From the NCBI GenBank assembly GCA_964059195.1, contig CAXKWD010000006.1, forward strand, positions 9,602,530-9,666,529: a stretch of DNA of 64,000 nucleotides, in the 5' to 3' direction. Shown here one piece after another: positions 1-12,200 of this stretch (position 1 is the first letter of the stretch; every line of letters starts with the position of its first letter). The position numbers and the translations under genes are program-made. Below the pieces are notes generated by a model. That model was not told the DNA's origin and did no database searches. It worked only from the letters and a program-made list of their open reading frames with translations. The DNA is from Ectobius pallidus (lineage: Eukaryota; Arthropoda; Insecta; Blattodea; Ectobiidae).

Positions 1-270
1 TGAAGAGACGTCCTGCAGTGTCCACATCACTATTTCTGTTCAAATGCTGATTAATGCCTATCATTTGAGTAAATATTTTTTACGATTCTGGTCGTTATAG
101 AGGAGTTTAACGAAAATGAAACTCTGGTCGTTGGTCGGGGAGAGGGGTGGTCGTTTAATAGGGGTACAAATAATATTGGCCTTATGGGTTTTACTGTCGG
201 TTCCTAGAAAAATTGGTCTTTAAAGGAGGTGGTCGCTAAAAAGGGGTGGTCTGTAAGACAGGTTTTACTG
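1..270. mobile_element. Right end of a TA-target pogo/Tigger-like element
   Basis: The sequence ends in ...CCTGTCTTACAGACCACC-type terminal repeat (read from the right, starting CAGTAAAACCTGTC) followed by TA. Repeated 'ggtggtcg' motifs fill the subterminal region. The left end is outside the window. Placement in the Tc1/mariner-pogo group is by terminus and TA only. Confidence 0.5.
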
Positions 271-3200
271 TACATGAAAATAACTAAATAAGGAAGAAAA
301 TGACACGAACATGACAAAATAATGACGTGAAATTGAAACAAATGCCCTAAAAATATAAAAATGCATAAAATGACAAACAATGACTTAATAAAAATGTATT
401 TCTATAAACTACAGGCCATGATTAAGATTTATCTACTAGTTGGCAATGTCTATGCCGCATCAATAAAAGGATGACATGTCATTAGAATCCGGCCCCTGCT
501 GATTACCCACAGAAAGCTGAAAAGAGTCAAACTCTTGTTGTGGCTCGTTATACCAAACATTGGGACAAGTTGAGTGTAAAGCTGTGTCTCCATTGATATA
601 CATTTAGCACCAACATGTCAATATTAACAAGTTGATATTGACATGTATATTGCAATTTCGCTTTCCAATTGACTTGACATGCAAACCCAGCGTGTTGCAC
701 TTAATATTTTCAGATGTTAATTTGTTTTCCGGAGAAAATGGACAACATGTCAAGTCAATTGACTATTCGGTCAATATCGGCTTTGTTTCGGGAATTTCCA
801 GGGAACGAAAAGCGATCGCCAGCTTAATCGGCTTTGGTTCGGGAATTTCCGGGTAAACAAAAAGCAGTAGACAGCTTCCTCAATATTCCCGGCATCCATT
901 TTGTATTATGTGAGTATTTGGTATATCAATGTTCTCAATAGTATTGCATCTAATTTTAAAATTATTTTTTATGGCATACTCCATTGTTGAAAAATGTGAT
1001 AAGTTATTTTGAAAAGATCAAGACATCTATACAAAATTAGTATTTAAGAAAGTCATAGACAATTAACAAGATAATGAGTATATAAAACTACTCTCATTTT
1101 GTAATGTTGGCTGCCCTCTTCAGAGGCGTTTTCTTTTTGAATGTTATTCATTTCTGTTCGTAACCACGCCAACACATGTTAACCTATAACATTTTAGTGG
1201 AGACAGTTGTTAATTGGGAAACCACTTGACTTGTATACATCAACAAGTTGATGATAAACATTTAACATATGTTAACTGCAACATGTTGGTGTTAAATGTA
1301 TATCAATAGAGACGCAGCTTAAAGTACGACATTGATCAGGAACAGTTATAAAATCACCTGTATATCCAAAGTAGTCTTCGGAAGCGTCTCTCCTGCAGTA
1401 GCGGTAGCTTGCTCCATGACAGAGGTCGCACATGTTGTCATAAGGAACTCCTGTGTTGTATTCTGAACTCAGTGCTCCAGGCACGCAGGACTTGGTGAAG
1501 TACTCAGCAGCCGCTTGTATAGAGTTGCACCCGTAACTACGAATCCATCCATTAGATATGAGGAATGCCAGCGGCACAATCCAGCCAGCTCCCATGTTGA
1601 TACCAGTGTGACACGTGTATTTCCCTGCATCATAAGAGAACAAAATCTATCTCAGAGTACTGCAAGAACAAAATACAGTGGTACCTCGAGATACGAGTGC
1701 CCTAACATACGAGTTATTTGAAATACGAGCTGTCAAGCGAGCGAAGTTTTGTTTTGAAATACAAGCGACATTTGAGATACGAGGAACGGCCAGCTGCGTC
1801 GCTGCACACGGCCCACCAGTTTACTGCGCCTGCGCCTCGTGCATTATCCCATGTATTCCCCCTGTGCGCTTGTTTACCTTGCTGTCGAAGCATCTTTGCT
1901 AAGTTTTTCTAGGGCTTTGCGCTTTTTGTGCATTTACATACTTTATCACATTTCTTTTTATAACCATGGGTCCGAAGAAAGTGCAACAAATATGTATGTA
2001 CACTTTATAAAACCAGTTTTTTTGCTTTACATTCTCTTTTATTATATTTTTATACAATATTTGTCATTTATAAATACATTTTTCTTATTAAAAAACACAT
2101 AACAAAAACAATTGGGGGTAGCATTTTTGGGGCTGGAACGGATTAATGGCATTTCAATTAATTTCAATGGGGAAAATTGCTTTGAGATACGAGCAAATTG
2201 ACATACGAGCAAAGTTACGGAACGAATTAAACTTGTATCTCGAGGTATCACTGTCTAGTAAAGTGATCTTAATGCCCAGTCGGGCGCATCTTCTCTTTTA
2301 TTTATATAAGAGAAATTGTCGTGTTCCAACAATATACACCATACATTTGTGGATGACTTCATAAGGCTTTACTTTCACTAATACTTAAACATAAATCAAA
2401 TATCTTATCACCATTTGAAAGAAGGAAGTTTGAAGTTTTGTAGTGTACATCTGATTTTCAATTTTCATGTGGCAGAAAACACTGTTGTTGTTTGGAGAAA
2501 ATGAATGTATTACTAACCCATCATAGCTTGGGTGTGTTACTGATAGACCTGGGATTTTAGGCTCTAAAAAAATTAGTTTTAGGGGCACCTAAAATAGGCT
2601 TTTAAAAGAGAAAATACGCACTTAAAATATGCTTTAAAAATGTGTCAATAGATAGAAAATAGACTTCAAAATATTACAATACACACTTGAACTGTAACAA
2701 CTGCAAGAAACGTGGTACACCTATTCTTAACAGAATTAACTGCAAAATTAGGCATCACAAACTATATTCACTTAAACATGTTCTTTCACTGGTGACTTGA
2801 CACAGTAATCCTTCTTCCTTAATCCTTCCCCTCCCCCGTCAGTCAGCATTCCTTTAGTGACAATTGTTTGGAATAATCAAGTTTCTGTGAAAAACCCACC
2901 TCTGCAGTTCTGCTTTTCATTGAGGGATGTCCATTATAAGATTGTGAAGTTGAATTTTATTTTAAATGTAGAAAATGGGCATTTTAGGCAATAAAACAGT
3001 AAAATAGGCTCTAAAGGTCCAAATAGGCATTTTAGGGCACTATAAAACTCTATAAATGTAAGTGAATTATCATGAAACATCCACATATTTAAAAATTTTC
3101 ATGTAATTTCATAAGGAACAAAATAGGCATTTGCCTTAAAATCCCAGGTCTAGTTATTCAATATGCATGAAAAGACAGTGTTGTAGCAGTCCGACGAGCA

Positions 3201-6200
3201 TTTAGATGGCAATTTGCAGGGTACATCAATCAAGACCTACCAGGTCGATGGACTGGTCAAACAACGGCTGCAAACAATACCTTCTGCACATGGCCACCAA
3301 GTTCACCGGATCTCACAGTGTGCGATTTCTTTCTAAGGAGTTATTTCAAGGACAGTGACGTTGCCAGAATTGAGAAACCGCATTACTGCAGCCAACGGGA
3401 ATGTCCAGAAGTGCAACAAGAGAAAAACCAACTAATATAAGAAATAAAATCAGGTAAACTGATATAACGAAGTGCCAGTATGTTTTTGTTGAATCAATTA
3501 TAATTGCAATTATGATATGCTGAAAATAAATTTTTATAATAAGATTAAAATCAACCAGCGTCAGCAGAACTACAGATTTGTGATACCTTGACAATTGCGC
3601 ACTCACATAAAAATAAAAAAATTTAAAAATCCATGTCAAATCGGCCGGCTCCGGGATTTAATCCGGGGACTTCCAGAATACGAGTCCAAGACATTACCAT
3701 TTGGCCAACTCAGTTAGTTTGACGGTGTCGTTTGATAAGCATAGGTGAAGGAATAGTGTTAACTGTCAAATTATACCGGTAGACAAAAATTTAAAAAAAT
3801 GTGACCTTTAATTAGTTGTTACTCTGGTACCGGTCAACCGATTATGTCCAAAATTAATAAGCTTCTTGCCACAGACGTTATAAATGCTTATACCAAGATT
3901 CATGAAAATCCGATAAAGCATATTTGAGTTATGGGCCTTTTGTTATATAATACCATAAAAATGCACTAAATTGGGCATTATTCTGGTACCGGTCAACCGA
4001 TTTGATCCAATATCAACTGATGTCTTCCATGGACATTATAAATGTGTATACCAAGTTTCATGAAAATCCGATAAAGCAAATTTGAGTTATGGCGCTTTTA
4101 AATAAAAACACTAAATTGGGTTTGACACCGGTACCGGTGAACTGATTTGGTTCAATAACAATAGGGTTCTTCCCATGGACATTATAAATGCGTATACCAA
4201 GTTTCATGAAAATCCGATAAAGCGTATTTGAGTTAGGGCGTGTACAGACACATGGACAGACAGACGGACAGACATTTTTCCGTCCGCCACACACAATCTC
4301 ATGAAGTACCATACTGGCACTTAATAAGGAAGAATGGTAACAACTGGCCAGTCACCATGAATCAGATAGTATCCAGACATCTAAGAGCGTTTCATACTTT
4401 CTGTAATTCATTGGGGCTGTGATAGGGATATGTTCAGGGATATTAATATTAACATGAAGAAGACTAACAAGTAACTGACAGAATGCAAACATAAATATTT
4501 AGATTGACATGTACACATGTAACATGTACAAGAACAAGAGCAGTATATAAGGAAAATGTAAATAAGACTTTCTGTAAGGATTTATTACTATTCTATGAAA
4601 TTTTAATTTAATTTATCCTAAGTATATCTCTTTTAAATAATGTATATATTACCATTATTCAACTTGAAATTATGTCATGTAATGCATATAATACTACTCC
4701 GTAATGGGGCATGCTGTAATAAATTTAAAAAAAAAGGGGGGGGGTCCCACATCGAGTGCAACCAAAGTCACTACAAAACTTCAAACTTTTAAAAGAACAA
4801 AGTTGGTAATAATATATTTTATTTATGTTAAGTCCATTTATGTTATCGTCCAAAAATGTATGGGCCCAGTGTATTTAAGTGTATTACACAAATACAGGTA
4901 TTATTTATTTATTTATTGTATCTCCAAGTCTTTATGAACCCTATTTTGCCAGAAAAGGCATGTTAGGGTTATAGCTTACACAACAATATATACAGAAAAA
5001 ATACAGAATATGAATTATATATGGTTGTGAATATATGTTAGATACTGCATAAAACGATCATAATAACATTGCTTCGTGAAAATTTTTTGACACATGGAAA
5101 TTTCGTCACAATCTTCAAAAAGCAAATTTAGCTGGAGTCTTTTTGTTTCGAACATAGGACAATCAAACAAAACATGTTTTACAGTTAGTATGGATTCCTG
5201 ACACTTACAATTATAACCATTATCTGAAATAATGTGAAATCGTAAAAAAATAACTCCCAAATTTTCCATGGCCTGTCATAAATTGTGTTAAAATAAAATT
5301 TGGTGTAAATATTTTAACATTTAGCCAAAAGTGCACTGTAGGGAAGAAAAGTTCTTTAGTCAAGGCGCCATTTGTACTTTTTATCCAAATGTCATTCCAA
5401 CAATTAAAGATGTAATGTAACATTTTGTTTTTAACATAAGATATGGGGCTCTTGGAATATGAATAACGTAGACCGGAAGATGCTGCTGATTCAGCTAATG
5501 TGTCCGCACATTACCAACATGTCCGTGGTGTCCACGTATCCAGCACAAACACAGATGTTTTGTGTGGTTTATAATATTGTTTCTAATTTGAATGGAGTTA
5601 GGATTCAAATTAAATTTATCAGAGATAGAATGAAGAGCAGCTTGAGAGACACTGAATATTTGCGCACAACATTTATGTTCAGTTCACCACTGCACTGCTT
5701 CTTTTATAGCAAATAATTAAGCTTGGAACACAGAACAGGCGGGAGATAGTTTAAAGAAAACTTCACTGTTGTCACAATATACAACATAAGCACATCCAAC
5801 TTGTACTTCATTTTCTTTGGTAAATCGTGATCCATCGGTATAAATACTATAAGTATGCACTTTTCTACAGTCTTGGTTGTAAATACTGTCATATTGTATG
5901 GCAGGATGACCAGCGGCCAAAAACGGCACAATATGTTCACAATCAAAATTGGAAGTGCAGAAAATTACTTGTACGATTCTTTTTAATATCATTTATACCC
6001 GCTGAATAAAGGCCGCATAAATGCAGGGGAGGAATACCTGCGATAACAAGTGCTGCATCAGTGGAAATGGTATGATATGCTTTGCATATACATAATGCAA
6101 ATCCTCGTTGAATTTGGTATAATGTCTTCTGAACATACTTTTTGCTTAAAACATCTTGATAAGATGCAGCACAATACAATATCAGTGGTTTGACCGCGCC

Positions 6201-9200
6201 GTTATAAATAATTTTCAGTATCTCGGAGTTTAAACCCCAAGTAGGTCTGCTTACAATTGATAGCCCTGTAAGGAATTTGCTACTTTTAGATGCGAGATGT
6301 TGAAAGTGAGGTTTAAATGTAAGTTTTTTATCTAGAATTACACCAAGATAGTTGAGACTGTTAACAAATAATATGTCTTGACCATTCAGTTGAAAGCTTT
6401 GATTGATCTCAATATATCTTCTTCTAGTAGTGATCATAGCCTGAGACCTTGCGGGATTGAAATGTAATTTATTTTCTAAGCCCCAGCAGAATAAAATATT
6501 TAGCGCCACGTTACCAATTTCAAAAATTTCCTGTACTTGAAAAGCTTGAATAAGCAAAAGAGCATCATCTGCATAGGCAATCAAATCACAATCATTTGGT
6601 AAATCAAGTTGTAATAGATCATCATACAAAATATTCCATAGTCCAGGACTGCAACTTGATCCTTGAGGGCATCCTCGAGATATAGTAGTAATTAGAGATT
6701 CATCACATATAGTAATCTTGATTTTGCGATTATGGAAGTAATCTTGAAGAAGTTTATATAGATTTCTAGGACAATTTTTAAGCTTAAGCTGATGCAATAT
6801 TTTGGGCCACCAGGCGTGATTAAATGCCCCAGATATGTCTAATGAAATCAGAACGCCCAGCATTTTACGTTGAAAAGTTTCTTTGATCCATTTTACCACA
6901 TGACAGACAGCATCTTCTGTAGACTTCTGTGGAGTAAATCCGAATTGTTTATTACTAAGTAAATTATTGTAATTTAAGTGATATTTAATACCATATTGTT
7001 AACTCCATTCCCTTGTAGAAAAAAACAGGACTTTAACTTTTGTTGGGACAAAATGCCAAAAAAGGAGAAAATCCAATTAAAAACATGACGTCTGGTCACC
7101 CTCTCTTAGCCACATCCAGAGATGCCAACCTTGAAAGGTGGTTATCAGTAGTGTGAGTCCTCCATGTTTAACCGAAAAATCACAATTACAGGTTTCACAA
7201 ATACGTGATTCGGTGAAATGTTTGACGGTCCGAGGCAAGGAAACTCTTCCATATACTACTTTGGATACTGCTGTTTTGCCGCAGTTCATTTTTGTCCATC
7301 AGACTCGTCACTGGTTTTATGTTTATAAGACATATTTCCTCAATATTCTACTTGAACTGCAACACTCAATATAACTTCTACAAGCAACGACGTCGGCAGT
7401 CGTCAGCAGCATTACAGTGATAATAAAAGAGGAAATATGTTAACACCAAAGATGTTATAACTACAATTATGTTATAACTGTAAGATATAACAGCTTTGGT
7501 TAACACACACTCACGTCAGAGATTGTAGTGTCTAATGTCGCCAACACAACGGATATTTTCTCTTACAAACTATTTCTCATGATAACAGTTGGCATTTCTG
7601 CTGACACATTTACTTTTTTTTATGTTTGCGGGAGAAACAAAACATTTTAAAAATAGATATTGGGATTTGTAAAATCCGTAATATTCAGTACAATTTCCGT
7701 ATTGCTGTAGGAAATTCAAGAAAATCGTAGAAACTACGGGAATTCCGTAGCAGTTGGCATCTCTGCACATCTACATCTGATAATGTTATTTTCTGGAAGT
7801 TACCGTATTTATCCGAATATAAGCCGCCCCTGAATTTAAGCCGCACCTGCCTTTTTAGCAGTAAGTAAAGGAAAAATAATTAAATTAACCCCAAAGTGAA
7901 AAAAATTAATTGCCTCATTTTCATAATATTAAAGTAACACATTTCTTAGCCGAAATAGGCCTGAAATAAGAAAAAGAAAGTATCAGCTGACTTAAGTTAT
8001 GATATTCTAATTATATTTAATATAATTAAATAATTCTGATGAAAAAGAAAACAGAAATCAATACTTGACACTTCATATGACTTTCAGTGTTGAATTTCGC
8101 GCGATTTTTCTATTTTTTGTAAGTGCACTTTCAGTTACCAACAGTTCAAAATCGCCTTTATTCACATTCCCATACGTTACTGCATTTTTTTACTTCTGAG
8201 CAGCTCATAATACATGCATATTCTGTAATACCGCTATCAAAAATTACAAAATACGCAAAACATCACTTGCTTGCGCATCTTATCGATGCTTCGATTAAAA
8301 CTGATATATTTTCGATGTTAAATCGATTAATATGGCGATAGTCCTGGCGAATCGAGATAATCGATAGATGGCGGTGCTTGGAGGAGGGGAACCAGCTACG
8401 ATGGATCAACCCGCTATATTGTGTTCATTTTTACCATTATTGCCTGAAAGCCGCAGGCATATTTTGCTGGGCTTAATGTAGGAAAAAAAGTGCGGCTTAT
8501 ATTCAGATAAATACGGTACTAAGAGAAACTGAAAATGAACATACCTTTCAAATATGTGAGTTCAGTATCGGGATCATCTTCTTTTGCAACCGCAACTGCG
8601 TAATACCAAGGTTGTCCCAAATTATAAACTTCAGAGATGAACGGAATCAGATCATACTTGAGCCCTGCAGTGTACACATCACCAGCATCGAAAACAGCCA
8701 CATCTGCGAGACTGAAATTGGAGAACAAGCACTAGAGTGTGTGGAACTATACAGTCAAATCTCGATCAACCATGCATGAAATTTAAATTTAAACTTAATT
8801 ACGAATTTCTGGCATTTAATTTCAAACTTATAACCAGGGCCCAAACTCTAATGATAGCTGCACAGACATTGCCAACTTGTGGATAAATCCTAATCATGGC
8901 CCCTAGATTATAGAAATGCATTTTTATTAGGTCATTTTTTGTCATTTTATGCAATTTTATATTTTTAGGGCATTTATTTCAATTTTAGGTCATTATTTTG
9001 TCATTTGCTTCCTTATTTAGTCATTTTCATGTATTTACAGTGAGTATATTAACTTTTTTTTTTCGTTGCTAGCGGTGCTGTCTTTGAAGTATTGTTTGTT
9101 TAATGCAAGAAGGAAAAATTTGGCGTTAAGTGTTGTCATGTCTCAGTTGGAAATCAGAATCAAAGAAACACCAAAATTTTGTATTATATTATTATTGTTA

Positions 9201-12200
9201 TTAGATTGACTTGGCACCAGAGTCTGCCACCTTCTTGGATTTGAGAGTGAAAACTACTGTTTACGAGCAATAAACAACAATATAATCCGGCAGACCACAA
9301 AAGGAAATTCCGAATTTTGACTCACCAGTGCCAGTATAAATTTCCGTGAGAAAAGAACATTCGCAACATTACAGTTACTTACAGTTTTTACAATTAGTAT
9401 GTACAAACTATACTAACTTTGTGTGTACAATAATAATTTTTTATAAATAAAATATCGGTTTTTAAGGTCATTTTTTATAATTATTAAGTCATTTTCTTTA
9501 AAATTTATGGTCATTTTATAGGTCATTTTTCAAACAACTTTAGGTCATCAGAATCCAGCCCCTGCTTATGACGTTTAATTTCAAATTACGTTACTTAAAA
9601 TTTCCCGCACTTCATTACAAATTTCCCAAACTTTGTTGAGAATTTCCCACACTTTATTGTATCAGATTTTGAATTTCCCACACTTATTTTCGTCATATGC
9701 AATCAATTTTTAATCAATCAGTTTTTAAAGTCATCAATTGATTCCATCGACGCCATCGGACTTTCACCAGGGTGTTTGCAAAGTCAAAGGACAATCCACC
9801 TGGAAAGCATCAGTCTATTCGTAAATTCACCAGTGAAAGTCATCGAACTTAAAGTACGATCACAGTATACGTATTAATACAGTAAAGAAACTCAGTCCGT
9901 TTTTCTGCCAAACGGACATGCGCGTGCAGATTCCATGCGATCCTACCGGCCATTGAGTAATACTACAATCACTACTGCGGGAAGAATGGAAATAAATAGG
10001 AGTCTTGAATTTTTATAGCAATGCGTGTTTGGAAAGGATGTTATTGTTCTGCTATAAATTGCAGTAACAATAAAGGAAGAAATCCTGAATTGCATTTCTT
10101 CACTTTCCCAAAAGATCCAGAAAGGTAAGAAGAAAAATACGTAATATTTATTGTATGCCTGCTGGCTTACTCTTGACACATGTTCTGGTGTGGTTATGTT
10201 TACTTTTACTTTAATGTAATATTTTTATCTTTAATTATGTTGTAATTTCTAACAATAGATACTAATGAAATGAAAATGTCAGCAGTCTATATCGCAATAA
10301 CAATATTTAGGATGTCGTATTGTGATCGCTTAAGATAACACAATATTTGCTGCGGTGCAGCTTATTTCCTATGTGCATTGTAATGTATATGTCAGGGCCG
10401 GTTATGTATACAAACATGTGTGCCGTGTTGGCAGTCAAGAATGGCTATGTGAGCTCTAATGCACATGGCCATTTTGCAGCATGTAGCAGATTTTTTTTCT
10501 TTGCTTGCACAAACCTGACAATCAAAGATCCACATGCCCGGTTGTAAGGATCAATGCTAAGGAATATCAGTGCACATAACTCAATTTCGTAAAAAAGTGC
10601 ACATAGCCGATTTTACAGGCGGTACGATATTTATTTTCTCGAACACGATGTAGGCGTAAAGATGACGAAAACATAATCTTACATCATAAATTCTCGGATA
10701 CATGTGCCATTAAGGTGTTTGCGACAGTAAACTAACATGACATCATTATCCAAACCTAGGCAAGCAATAGGCTTACCTAAAATAGGCTACTGTTAAGAAG
10801 CGTATCTAGTCCAAGGTTTTTCCCACCTTTAAAATCAACGTTTAAGTTATAAATTATATTAAAGAGTGACCTTTGAATATAGGTTTGTCACACTGCTCGT
10901 CCTCAACTTCATTGTTGAGATTGTATTTTGTTTCTGTATCTTACGGCTTCGATCTACCTTCAATTGTTGTAATGATTTCAGGTGTAAAAAATGGGTCATC
11001 AATAGTCGGCGAGAAGACCTACTAACAAAAACTGTAAAATATTTAAATGTAAATTGCCGCCTATGTTTGGAACACTTCGAAAACAGCCAGTTTATGAATT
11101 CCAATAAGAACTCTAATTAAAACTGCTGTACCGACTGTATACTAAAAGCAGTTTTGGAGTATTAGAAATTGAGAAATATTGATAGAAACCTATATTTTTA
11201 TTTGAATTTTGTATTGTATCTTATGTAATATTGTATTATTTTTGATAAATGATGACATTTCTATTCTAATGTAATATTAGGCTACTTTTAAAAATAAAAA
11301 TGAGTTATAATTGGTTTTCCAAGAATCATCTTGAAGTTATTAAAACTTGTAATAAGAATAGCCCTAGGAACTGCAGTGCAAGTTACAGGTAAGTGGCATT
11401 TAAAAATTGTGCCTGATCTTAACTAAAATATAATACATGCTTCATTGTTTCTTAAATTTAAAATTCAGTTTTGAAAGAAGATTTTTTTCTCTTATTATAA
11501 CATATTTTGTTATATGTTTATGCATTTTCCCAAGTTATTTTATATGGTGAGAATGCAGTTTTACTCAACCGCCGCATGGAGCGCTAGTGTCGCCCAGCTA
11601 ACAAGTTGTCATAGGACTTTTAACACACAGTTTCCTTACTGTATTAATACTTATACTGTGGTACGATGCTTCTTAGATGACAAAGAAGCAGACAACAGTT
11701 ACCACTAGCATAAATAAATTGAGTTTATTTTCGTGCAAAAGCTAACGAACTGCTCTTCATCAGAGCGTGAGTCCTCCGAAAATGAATGTGATGAGTTGAA
11801 TTTGTTTCAACACAAGATAAGAAAGAAAAACTACTCTACATAAAAACCTATTAATTTCAAAGATCTCAAAACTGATAGCACAGAACCATCCATAATTGCC
11901 GGTTGAGGTTAGGTATCGTATTTAACTATGCAAAATGTATTATGTATTTTAATATGTTCAATACATGATTTATGAGAATGGTAGCACTAAGTTATTAGTT
12001 CCCTGCCCATCATATATTATAATTTCCACTTCTCAGCCATTCCCAGAGTGTCCAACTGAAAAGTTTTAAAATAAAGGACACACTGAGTGAAAAGGGGGTG
12101 TGGGGGGGGGATGCTAAATACAACACATTATACTAATAAACCTTTAATAACAATATGGTACAGTTTGGAGTTTGTTTTTATCACTGCTTTCATCTGTAGC

